A model generated the notes under the pieces. That model searched no databases. It saw only the letters and a list, made by a program, of their open reading frames with translations, and was not told where the DNA came from. A stretch of DNA of 64,000 bases from Pararhodobacter sp. (GTDB taxonomy: Bacteria; Pseudomonadota; Alphaproteobacteria; Rhodobacterales; Rhodobacteraceae): contig JAFIEG010000011.1 in assembly GCA_020832665.1 (NCBI GenBank), forward strand, positions 1-64,000, written 5' to 3'. Every line of letters begins with the position of its first letter. The first letter of the stretch is position 1. Both the position numbers and the translations under genes were made by a program. Below, one piece after another: positions 16,676-23,784 of this stretch.

Positions 16676-17302
16676 ATGCGCCCGTTCCGCCCCGCCCTTG
16701 CCGTATTCACCGCGCTGGCCATGCTGGTAACGGCCGCCGCGGCTGACGAGTTTCCGGCGCTCTATCGAGTGACCGGCGTGGCGCAAAACGATGCACTCTA
16801 CATCCGCGCCGAGCCCGATGCCGGCTCAGCCATTATCGGCTTTCTGAGCCCCGACCAGAGCGGGGTCGAGATCACCGCGCTGTCGCCTGACGGGCGCTGG
16901 GGGCAGGTGAACTACTTCGAGCGGGCGGGCTGGTCGCATATGCGCTATCTCGAACGCGCGATGGCGGGTAGCTGGCGCGATGCGCAGACGAGCCTTTCCT
17001 GCTATGGCACCGAACCCTATTGGCGGCTCAGCCTTTTCCTGCCCACTGATCGCGCCGAGTTCGGCAGCCTTAGCAGGCTCGACGACGAGGTTTACGAACT
17101 GGTCACCGATTCCGGCGCCCTGCCGGCCACGCGATTTCCACCGGTGCTGGCCATCCCGTTTTCGGGCACGCGCGAGGGCGCGGCCATCCTGCGCGGCGAG
17201 GATTGCAATGACGGCATGAGCGACCAGGAATTCGCCATCTCGGCCTTCCTCTACTTTCGCGGCGATTCCGAAGCGTTTTCGGGCTGCTGCCGGCTGGAAT
17301 AG
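16676..17302 (+). CDS. Secreted SH3-domain protein with COG3650-like C-terminus (copy 2)
   Basis: A 208-residue tandem paralogue of the previous gene: same signal peptide layout, same SH3b domain (ALYIRAEPDAGSAIIGFL) and same C-terminal Cys pattern (SCYGTEPYW, CNDGMSD, SGCCRLE). Even the DNA before the start is duplicated (GACGCCGCRAMAGGAGCCCGCC before both ATGs), so the duplication unit includes the ribosome site. The middle of the C-terminal domain differs most (LSLFLPTDRAEFGSLSRLDD), suggesting ligand divergence. Function unknown; probably periplasmic. Confidence 0.75.
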   Translation: MRPFRPALAVFTALAMLVTAAAADEFPALYRVTGVAQNDALYIRAEPDAGSAIIGFLSPDQSGVEITALSPDGRWGQVNYFERAGWSHMRYLERAMAGSWRDAQTSLSCYGTEPYWRLSLFLPTDRAEFGSLSRLDDEVYELVTDSGALPATRFPPVLAIPFSGTREGAAILRGEDCNDGMSDQEFAISAFLYFRGDSEAFSGCCRLE

Positions 17303-17361
17303 GGGGGCGCTACTCGCTGCCGCCGCCACCCGCTTCCCACCTCGACGGGGGAAGGGGCGTG

Positions 17362-17393
17362 AATGCCGCTTGCCATTGGGCCGATGCGGCATT
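17362..17393. terminator. Possible hairpin after the SH3 gene pair
   Basis: An 8-bp inverted repeat AATGCCGC/GCGGCATT with a 16-base loop lies 59 bases after the second SH3 gene and upstream of the transporter gene. No clear T-run. It could stop read-through or mark the transporter leader. Confidence 0.3.
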
Positions 17394-17453
17394 TAACCTG
17401 TGAAGCATGGCCTGGATATACGCCCATGAATGCGCCATCGGCGCCGTGCTCCG

Positions 17454-18383
17454 ATGATCCGCTCAACCGCGCTACTGGGCGCGCTGTGCGCCATCGGCGC
17501 CTCGGCCGCCTTCACCGTCAACGACATGGCGGTAAAGTACCTCTCCGACGACATGGCGCTGCATCAGGTGATCGTGTTTCGCTCGCTGGTGGCCGTGGCA
17601 ATCATGCTGTTTCTGATCATGCCGCTAACCGGCGGGTTCGGGCAGATCCGCACGCGCCGTCCGGTCATCCATTTCATGCGCGGGCTGATGGTGCTGGCGG
17701 CGAATATGTGTTTCTTCATGGCGCTCGCTGCCATGCCCATCGCCGAGGCCACCGCCATCTTCTTCTTCAGCCCGATGGTGATTGCCGTCTTCTCTGTTGT
17801 CTTTCTGGGCGAGACCGTCGGGCCCTGGCGCTGGGGTGCCATCTTCATCGGCTTTGCCGGGGTGCTGATCATCATCCAGCCCGGCACCTCCGCCTTCAGC
17901 CCGGTTTCGCTGCTGCCGCTGATGGCAGCCGTCTTTTACGCCGCGCTGCACATGATGACCCGCGCCATTCGCCTGACTGAAAGCGCCGCAACCATGGGCT
18001 GGTATATCCAGATCACCTTTCTGGGCGCGTCGGTGGCGGTGGGGCTGAGCATCGGCGACGGGCGCTTCGACACCGGCACCGGCGAATCGCTTTCATTCCT
18101 CACCCGCGCCTGGGTCTGGCCGGCAGCCGAAAGCTGGCCGTTCCTGGCGCTCACCGGCCTGGGCAGCGCCTTTGGCGGGTTACTCATCTCGCAGGCCTAC
18201 CGGCTTTGCGAGGCGGCGATGGTGGCGCCGCTCGAGTATATTGCCATGCCGATGGCAATTCTCTGGGGTTTTCTCGTTTTCGGCGAGTGGCCAGAGCCGG
18301 TTTCGTGGCTCGGCATGGCGCTAATTCTGGGCTCGGGACTTTTGATGATCTGGCGCGAAACGACGGCAAGAACGCGCGCTTGA
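17454..18383 (+). CDS. DMT superfamily (EamA-type) transporter
   Basis: A 309-residue inner-membrane protein with ten predicted helices in two repeated EamA halves. The first half ends near GVLIIIQPGT and the second near GSGLLMIW. EAATMVAPLEY-like and ATAIFFFSPM segments are typical of metabolite/drug exporters of this family. Start is uncertain: the ATG at 17454 places the first helix at once, while an in-frame ATG at 17430 would add a basic MRHRRRAP tail; neither has a strong ribosome site. Substrate cannot be inferred. Confidence 0.85.
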   Translation: MIRSTALLGALCAIGASAAFTVNDMAVKYLSDDMALHQVIVFRSLVAVAIMLFLIMPLTGGFGQIRTRRPVIHFMRGLMVLAANMCFFMALAAMPIAEATAIFFFSPMVIAVFSVVFLGETVGPWRWGAIFIGFAGVLIIIQPGTSAFSPVSLLPLMAAVFYAALHMMTRAIRLTESAATMGWYIQITFLGASVAVGLSIGDGRFDTGTGESLSFLTRAWVWPAAESWPFLALTGLGSAFGGLLISQAYRLCEAAMVAPLEYIAMPMAILWGFLVFGEWPEPVSWLGMALILGSGLLMIWRETTARTRA

Positions 18384-18406
18384 AAGAAAAAGTACAGAAT
18401 TAAGCA

Positions 18407-18426
18407 ATTGCCATGTTCGCGGCAAT
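18407..18426 (+). promoter_or_regulatory. Small hairpin in the AT-rich leader of the H-NS gene
   Basis: ATTGCC/GGCAAT (6 bp) around an 8-base loop lies 38 bases before the H-NS start in an unusually AT-rich stretch (18381-18430). AT-rich DNA upstream of hns-type genes commonly serves autoregulation, so this may be leader or operator DNA. It could equally be the end of the transporter transcript. Confidence 0.3.
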
Positions 18427-18464
18427 CAATTATCGCTTCGCCCAGTCAACGAAAAGAGGCAGCC

Positions 18465-18773
18465 ATGTTCGATCTCGAATCGCTCTCCCTGAAAGAACTC
18501 AAGCAACTGCAAAAGGATGTCACCGCAGCCATCGACAATTTCAAGGACAGGGAACGCCAAAAGGCAATCGCCGAAGTCGAGGCCTTCGCGCGCGAGCGCG
18601 GCCTAAGCCCGACAGACCTGAAGGCGCTGCTGGGCCGCAGCCGCAAGGGTCTGCCTGCGAAATACGCCAACCCGGCCGACCCCACACAGACCTGGTCGGG
18701 GCGTGGTCGCCGGCCGCGCTGGGTTGAAGCGGCGCTGGCTGACGGCAAGTCGCTGGACGACCTGAAGATCTGA
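18465..18773 (+). CDS. H-NS family nucleoid-associated protein (HvrA/Spb type)
   Basis: A 102-residue DNA-binding protein. The N-terminal ~60 residues are a coiled-coil dimerisation region (LSLKELKQLQKDVTAAI). The C-terminus has the H-NS core YANPADPTQTWSGRGRRPRW with the minor-groove GRGR hook. HvrA/Spb-type proteins in Rhodobacter regulate photosynthesis and other genes and bind AT-rich DNA; the target set here is unknown. The ATG at 18465 has AAAAGAGG upstream. It is followed closely by the YihY gene on the same strand. Confidence 0.92.
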   Translation: MFDLESLSLKELKQLQKDVTAAIDNFKDRERQKAIAEVEAFARERGLSPTDLKALLGRSRKGLPAKYANPADPTQTWSGRGRRPRWVEAALADGKSLDDLKI

Positions 18774-18793
18774 AACGGCGCGTGGCGGTAGCC

Positions 18794-19633
18794 ATGCAGC
18801 CGTTACTCTCGCATGCGGTGGCGGTCTGGAATTTGGCCGGCGAGCGGCATCTTGGGCTGATCGCCGCCGGCGTGGCCTTTTTCGCCATGCTGGCCATCTT
18901 TCCCGCCATCGCCGCGCTCATCGCGCTGGCCGGGCTGTGGCTCTCGCCCGAGTTGGTACCCGAGTTGATGGAAACCACCTCGGAGCTGCTGCCCGACGAG
19001 GCCTATGATCTCGTCTTCCAGCAGGCCGAGCGGCTGGCCGGCGCCGCCACCGGCACGCTGGGGCTGACCTCGGTGCTGTCGCTCGTGATGGCGCTGTGGT
19101 GGGCGCGGCTGGGCACCGGCGCGCTGGCCGACGGGCTGACCGCCATCTATGGCGGCAAACCGCGCGGCGGGGTTCAGGGCACCTTCGTGGCGCTTTGGCT
19201 GACCCTGCTGATGATTGCGGTCGGGCTGATTGCCATTGTCGCCATGCTGGTGGTGCCGGCAGTAATGGCCGGGGTCGGCTGGTTCATCGGCCATGACGGC
19301 ACGCTCTATCTTGTCGCCGAGGCGCTGCGCTGGGGGGTCTCGCTGGGGGCGCTGGTGGCCGGGCTGGGGCTGTTCTATCGCTACGGGCCGCACCGCCCCG
19401 CCATCCGCCGCAGCCACTTCCTGTCGCCGGGGCTGTTCCTGGCCATCGCGCTGTGGTCGGCGGCCTCGCTGGGTTTCACGCTCTATATGGCCAATTTCGG
19501 CAATTACGACGAGATCTACGGCTCGATCGGCGCCGGCATCGTGCTCATGCTTTGGTTCTACTTCTCGGCCTATTCGGTGTTGATCGGCGGCGCGTTGAAT
19601 TTCTACCTCGAGCAGGGTCGCAGCCGCGGATAA
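18794..19633 (+). CDS. YihY/virulence factor BrkB family membrane protein
   Basis: A 279-residue inner-membrane protein with six hydrophobic segments. AAGVAFFAMLAIFPAIAAL, LALWWARLGTGALADGL and the C-terminal GIVLMLWFYFSAYSVLIGG match the YihY/BrkB family, whose role is not settled (it was once wrongly called RNase BN). The ATG at 18794 is used; an in-frame GTG at 18782 would add four residues. It starts 20 bases after the H-NS stop, so the two may share a transcript. Confidence 0.85.
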   Translation: MQPLLSHAVAVWNLAGERHLGLIAAGVAFFAMLAIFPAIAALIALAGLWLSPELVPELMETTSELLPDEAYDLVFQQAERLAGAATGTLGLTSVLSLVMALWWARLGTGALADGLTAIYGGKPRGGVQGTFVALWLTLLMIAVGLIAIVAMLVVPAVMAGVGWFIGHDGTLYLVAEALRWGVSLGALVAGLGLFYRYGPHRPAIRRSHFLSPGLFLAIALWSAASLGFTLYMANFGNYDEIYGSIGAGIVLMLWFYFSAYSVLIGGALNFYLEQGRSRG

Positions 19634-19694
19634 GGCCGATTGCGCCTTTTCGTCTGAGAGGCGCGGATGGGGAAAGCGTTCGGGTATCCGAACC

Positions 19695-19713
19695 AAAGCG
19701 TGAATATCGCTTT
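19695..19713. terminator. Bidirectional hairpin between convergent yihY-like and map genes
   Basis: AAAGCG/CGCTTT stem with a 7-base loop between two convergent genes. It gives AAA-stem-TTT on both strands, which suits a bidirectional intrinsic terminator, though the stem is short. Confidence 0.45.
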
Positions 19714-19719
19714 AACCAA

Positions 19720-20601
19720 TTAATCCAGCGCCGGAAAGAACCGCCCCGAAGGCGACGGCGTGAAGATCTCGACGCCATCGGCGCTCACCCCCACCGAATG
19801 CTCGAACTGCGCCGAAAGCGCCCGGTCGCGGGTGATCGCCGTCCAGTCATCGGCCAGTACCCTGGTTTCGGCCCGGCCCAGATTGACCATCGGCTCGATG
19901 GTGAAGAACATGCCCTCTTCCAGCATCGCCTCGCGTCCGGGCCGGCCGTAATGCAGCACATTTGGCGGGGCGTGAAACACCCGCCCCAACCCGTGACCGC
20001 AGAAATCGCGCACCACCGACATGCGCTGCGCCTCGACATAAGACTGAATCGCATGGCCGATATCGCCGAAGGTGTTGCCGGGCTTCACCGCCTCGATCCC
20101 CTTCATCAGCGCATCATGCGTCACCCTGATCAGCCGAGCCGCATAGGGTTTGGGCTTGCCCGCGACATACATGCGCGAGGTGTCGCCAAACCAGCCATCG
20201 ACAATCACGGTGACATCGATGTTGAGAATGTCGCCATCGACAAGCACATCATCGCCGCGCCCGGCCTTTTCATGCTTGCTGGGCGGGATGGGGCTGCCGG
20301 GAATGCCGTGGCAGACCACATGATTGACGCTGATGCAGCTGGCATGCTGATAGCCGCGATAGCCGATGGTGGCCGATTTCGCGCCATGCGCCTCGACCAT
20401 CGCGGTGATCAGCCGGTCGATCTCGCCGGTCGACTGGCCGGGAAAGACGTGTTCGGCGATATCGTCAAGGATCTGCGCCGCCACCCGGCCCGCGCGGTTC
20501 ATGCCGGCGAAATCCTCGCGCGCGTGGATGCGGATGCCCTCGCGGGTGATCCTGCCGCCCTTGCTGTAGCCCTTCTCGAACACTCTTGCCCTTTCCTGCA
20601 T
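19720..20601 (-). CDS. map: Type I methionine aminopeptidase
   Basis: A 293-residue cytosolic metalloprotease that removes initiator Met. The five metal ligands are visible: Asp in NIDVTVIVDGWFGD (two), His in CGHGLGRVFH, Glu in FFTIEPMV and Glu in AQFEHSV. The N-terminus is about 25-30 residues longer than E. coli Map and starts at MQERARVFEKG, typical of Rhodobacteraceae. The start at 20601 was picked because upstream in-frame sequence is not protein-like. Divergent from the cinA-like gene. Confidence 0.94.
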   Translation of the reverse strand: MQERARVFEKGYSKGGRITREGIRIHAREDFAGMNRAGRVAAQILDDIAEHVFPGQSTGEIDRLITAMVEAHGAKSATIGYRGYQHASCISVNHVVCHGIPGSPIPPSKHEKAGRGDDVLVDGDILNIDVTVIVDGWFGDTSRMYVAGKPKPYAARLIRVTHDALMKGIEAVKPGNTFGDIGHAIQSYVEAQRMSVVRDFCGHGLGRVFHAPPNVLHYGRPGREAMLEEGMFFTIEPMVNLGRAETRVLADDWTAITRDRALSAQFEHSVGVSADGVEIFTPSPSGRFFPALD

Positions 20602-20716
20602 TTCAGCCCCTAGATAACGCCGCGCCCGGGTGAATGCCAGAGCATCGCGGCAATTGGAATGCGCCGCGCGGGCTGCTAGGTATCGCGCAGTCACCTCTCC
20701 TTGCAAAGGCCTGACC

Positions 20717-21445
20717 ATGACCAACCCCACCGCCGCGATGCTGGTGATCGGCGATGAAATCCTTTCCGGGCGCACGCGCGATTCCAACCTGCACCATCTG
20801 GCGAAAGAGCTGACCGCGCATGGCATAAGGCTGGCCGAGGCGCGCATCGTGGCCGATGATCACGCCGCCATCGTCTCTGCGCTGAACGATCTGCGCGCGC
20901 GCTTCGATCATGTATTCACCTCGGGCGGGATCGGCCCCACCCATGACGACATCACCGCCGATGCCGTGGCCGAGGCACTGGGCGCCGAGATCGGCATCCG
21001 CGACGATGCCCGCGCGCTGCTTCAAACCCATTACCAGCGCACCGGGCTGGAGCTGAACGCGGCACGGCTGCGCATGGCGCGCATCCCGCAAGGTGCTTCG
21101 CTGATCGACAACCCCATCTCTGCCGCGCCCGGCTTCAGCATCGGCAATGTGCATGTCATGGCCGGGGTGCCGGCAATCTTTCAGGCGATGCTGGCCTCGG
21201 TGCTGCCGGGGTTGGCCGGGGGCGATGCAATGCTCAGCCAGTCAGTCGATGTGCATCGCGGCGAGGGCGAAATTGCCGGGCCGCTGGGCGAGCTGGCCGC
21301 GCGCTACCCCGATCTGGGTTTCGGCTCCTACCCGTGGATACGCGACGGCGTTCATGGCACGCAGATCGTGGTGCGCGGCACCGATGCCGCGCGGCTCGAC
21401 GGGGCGATGGTCAAGCTGATGGCGATGCTGGAGCCCGGCAAATGA
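20717..21445 (+). CDS. CinA N-terminal (MoCF-biosynthesis-like) domain protein
   Basis: A 242-residue protein with the molybdopterin-binding/CinA-type domain: VIGDEILSGRTRDSN, SGGIGPTHDDIT and MAGVP are characteristic. The C-terminal nicotinamide-nucleotide amidase domain of full CinA is absent, so it is a stand-alone COG1058-type protein. Related domains hydrolyse ADP-ribose or act on damaged nucleotides; its substrate here is unknown. First gene of a tightly overlapping three-gene operon (ATGA overlap with the GNAT gene). Confidence 0.85.
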   Translation: MTNPTAAMLVIGDEILSGRTRDSNLHHLAKELTAHGIRLAEARIVADDHAAIVSALNDLRARFDHVFTSGGIGPTHDDITADAVAEALGAEIGIRDDARALLQTHYQRTGLELNAARLRMARIPQGASLIDNPISAAPGFSIGNVHVMAGVPAIFQAMLASVLPGLAGGDAMLSQSVDVHRGEGEIAGPLGELAARYPDLGFGSYPWIRDGVHGTQIVVRGTDAARLDGAMVKLMAMLEPGK

Positions 21446-22224
21446 GCGCCCAGGCGGCGGCGGCGCTGCCGCCCGCCGCGCTTCATGCCGCGCTCGAGGC
21501 CAGCTGGCCCGCCGCCGCGCGCCATCGCTGCGGCCCCTTCACCCTGCGCGAGGGCGCCGGCGGCGGCAAGCGTGTCAGCGCCGCCACGCTCGACAATGGC
21601 AGCGCCGTCGACGGTGCCGCCATTGCCCACGCCGAGGCAATGATGCGCGGCCTGGGCCAGCCGCCGCTGTTCATGATCCGCGCCGCCGGCGCCGCGCCGG
21701 GCGATGTCGGGCTCGATGCCGCGCTGGCCGCGCGGGGCTACGAAATGGTTGACCCAACCCTGTTCTTTGCCGCCCCGGTTCAGGCCATCGCGAGGGCACC
21801 GGGGCCGATGTCGCTTTTCGGGTTGTGGCCGCCGCTGGCCGTGCAGTGCCAGCTTTGGCAGGAGGCCGGCATCGGCCCCGCGCGCCAGGCGGTAATGGCG
21901 CGCACCTGCACCCCGCGCCGCGCCTTCATCGCCCGACACAGCAACCGCGCCGCCGGCGTGGCCTTTTGCGCCATCGATACCGAAACCGGCATCGCCATGC
22001 TGCACGCACTCGAAGTCGAGCCTGGCTTTCGCCGCAAGGGCGTGGCCCGCGACATGGTGCAGGGTATCGCCCAATGGGCCGAAGGGGCGGGCGCGGCGCA
22101 TTTCGGCCTTGCCGTGACCGAGCGCAACATCGCCGCGCGCGCGCTCTATGCCGGGCTGGGCATGGCAGAGGCCGGGCGCTATCATTACCGCCAACTGCTT
22201 GATCCGCCACAGGAGTCCCCATGA
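21442..22224 (+). CDS. GNAT family N-acetyltransferase
   Basis: A 260-residue predicted acetyltransferase. The C-terminal ~120 residues form the GNAT fold: acetyl-CoA loop LEVEPGFRRKGVARDM (the R/Q-x-x-G-x-G/A signature as RRKGVA) followed by VTERNIAARALYAGLGM. The N-terminal half is divergent and Ala-rich. The ATG overlaps the previous stop (ATGA) and the stop overlaps the next start. Substrate not inferable; co-translation with its neighbours suggests a shared pathway. Confidence 0.8.
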   Translation: MSAQAAAALPPAALHAALEASWPAAARHRCGPFTLREGAGGGKRVSAATLDNGSAVDGAAIAHAEAMMRGLGQPPLFMIRAAGAAPGDVGLDAALAARGYEMVDPTLFFAAPVQAIARAPGPMSLFGLWPPLAVQCQLWQEAGIGPARQAVMARTCTPRRAFIARHSNRAAGVAFCAIDTETGIAMLHALEVEPGFRRKGVARDMVQGIAQWAEGAGAAHFGLAVTERNIAARALYAGLGMAEAGRYHYRQLLDPPQESP

Positions 22225-22829
22225 CCGAGAACCGCATCACCGCGCTCGACCTGCCGCCGGCCGACCCGCTGCCCGAGGCCACTTCGCGCTATTTCGACAT
22301 CTGCCGCGAGAAGCTTGGCATGGTGCCCAATGTGCTGGCCGCCTATGCCTTCGACACCAGCAAGCTCGACGCTTTCACCGCGATGTATAACGATCTGATG
22401 CTGGCGCCCTCGGGGCTGTCGAAGCTGGAGCGCGAGATGATTGCGGTGGTGGTCTCGTCGATCAACCGCTGCTGGTATTGCCAGGTGGCTCATGGCGCGG
22501 CGGTGCGCCAGATTTCGGGCGATCCCGCGCTTGGCGAGGCGATGGTGATGAACTGGCGCGCCGCGAAGCTGGATGCGCGGCAATGGGCGATGCTGACCTT
22601 TGCCGAAAAGATCACCCGCGCCAGCGCCGAGATTGTTGAAGCCGACCGCCAGGCGCTGCGCGAGCAGGGATTCACCGACCGCGATATCTGGGACATCGCG
22701 GCGGTGGCGGGGTTTTTCAACATGTCGAACCGCGTTGCCTCGGCGGTGGGGATGGAGCCCAACCCCGAATACCACACCCAGGCGCGCTGGGGGCCGCCTG
22801 CAGGGGGCAATCATACCGTTGCCGGATAA
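22221..22829 (+). CDS. Peroxidase-related (AhpD/carboxymuconolactone decarboxylase-like) protein
   Basis: A 202-residue all-helical protein of the uncharacterised peroxidase-related enzyme group. The redox site CWYCQVAHG near residues 84-92 has the CxxC-xxx-H arrangement of AhpD-like alkylhydroperoxidases. The N-terminal block REKLGMVPNVLAAY and the C-terminal NMSNRVASAVGMEPNPEY are family hallmarks. Last gene of the cinA-like/GNAT operon through an ATGA overlap. Likely cytosolic thiol peroxidase or reductase activity; the physiological reductant is unknown. Confidence 0.88.
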   Translation: MTENRITALDLPPADPLPEATSRYFDICREKLGMVPNVLAAYAFDTSKLDAFTAMYNDLMLAPSGLSKLEREMIAVVVSSINRCWYCQVAHGAAVRQISGDPALGEAMVMNWRAAKLDARQWAMLTFAEKITRASAEIVEADRQALREQGFTDRDIWDIAAVAGFFNMSNRVASAVGMEPNPEYHTQARWGPPAGGNHTVAG

Positions 22830-22870
22830 CATGATTGGCTGCGGCGCGTGTATCGAGGGCTTTCCAGCAA

Positions 22871-22931
22871 CCCGCCAAGCGATCAACCGAATCCGGTATC
22901 TATCCAGATTCGGCTGGTTGCATCGGTTGAT
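22871..22931. repeat. Palindromic intergenic element with nested inverted repeats
   Basis: ATCAACCGA (22882-22890) pairs perfectly with TCGGTTGAT (22923-22931), and CCGAATC (22887-22893) pairs with GATTCGG (22907-22913), giving alternative hairpins. The minus strand contains ATACCGGATTCGGTTGATCGCTT; 45077-45099 carries a related copy sharing CGGTTGATCGCTT, and the trailer of gpsA near 39046-39062 shares CCAGATTCGGCTG with this site. Confidence 0.5.
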
Positions 22932-22982
22932 GCACGGGCGAGAGAACCGATTTTGTGTCCAATCCGATCGAGCGGATCTTTT

Positions 22983-23783
22983 TCAGATATCACCGAAATC
23001 GCCGCCCCGCCCGTGCCCGGCGGCAAAGCGCGCCGCGCCGCGCACGCCCTCTTTCAGCACCATGCCTGCGCTGGCCCATTCGCGCCTGAGCCTCGCGGCA
23101 AGTTCGGCCGGGGCCGGCCGGGCGGAAAGGTGATCGGCGCGCAGGCAGCCCTGCGGAAAGCGCGTCAGGCTTTCGGCCAGTGCCAGCGCCGCCTCCGGCG
23201 CCTGACCCTCGCCCACCACGCGATCGGCCAGCCCCATGGCCAGCGCCTCGGGCGCGGGCACGGCGCGGCCCGTCAGGATAAGGTCATTGGCACGCCCCTG
23301 CCCCACCACCATCGGCAGGCGCACCGTGCCGCCATCGATCAGCGGCACCCCCCAGCGGCGGCAGAAGACACCGAATTGCGCGCTCTCGCCCATCACCCGC
23401 ATGTCGCACCACAGCGCCAGCTCCATGCCGCCGGCCACCGCCGGCCCCTCGATGGCCGCGATCACCGGCTTTGACAGCATCAGCCGCGCCGGCCCCATCG
23501 GCGAGGGCAGGGGCTGCGCCGCCGGGTCGGACCAGCCGGCGGGGATATCCAGCCCGCCGATCCATTCCGCCCCCTCGCCGCCGGCTGCCGCCTTGAGATC
23601 GAAGCCCGCGCAATAGGCGCCGCCGGCGCCGGTGAGCACGGCGACATCGACCTCGGGATTGGCCTCGAATTCAAGCATGGCATCGAAAAGCGCGCGCGCC
23701 AGGGCCGGGTTGACGGCGTTGCGCGCCTGTGGGCGGTTCAGCGTTAGCAGCCGCACGCGGCCATGGGTTTCGATCTGCAGCAA
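22983..23783 (-). CDS. Enoyl-CoA hydratase/isomerase family protein with TTG start
   Basis: A 266-residue crotonase-superfamily protein. Oxyanion-hole segments are YCAGFDLKAAAGG and AAIEGPAVAGGMELALWCD; LIDGGTVRLP and GLADRVV are further typical positions. The usual catalytic Glu region reads VFCRRWGVPLIDGG, so the exact reaction (hydration, isomerisation or hydrolysis) is open. The best start is TTG at 23783, one base after the dnaE stop, preceded by GAGGAG with 7-base spacing that lies inside the end of dnaE. No in-frame ATG gives a full N-terminus. Probably translationally coupled to dnaE. Confidence 0.85.
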   Translation of the reverse strand: MLQIETHGRVRLLTLNRPQARNAVNPALARALFDAMLEFEANPEVDVAVLTGAGGAYCAGFDLKAAAGGEGAEWIGGLDIPAGWSDPAAQPLPSPMGPARLMLSKPVIAAIEGPAVAGGMELALWCDMRVMGESAQFGVFCRRWGVPLIDGGTVRLPMVVGQGRANDLILTGRAVPAPEALAMGLADRVVGEGQAPEAALALAESLTRFPQGCLRADHLSARPAPAELAARLRREWASAGMVLKEGVRGAARFAAGHGRGGDFGDI

Positions 23784-23784
23784 G

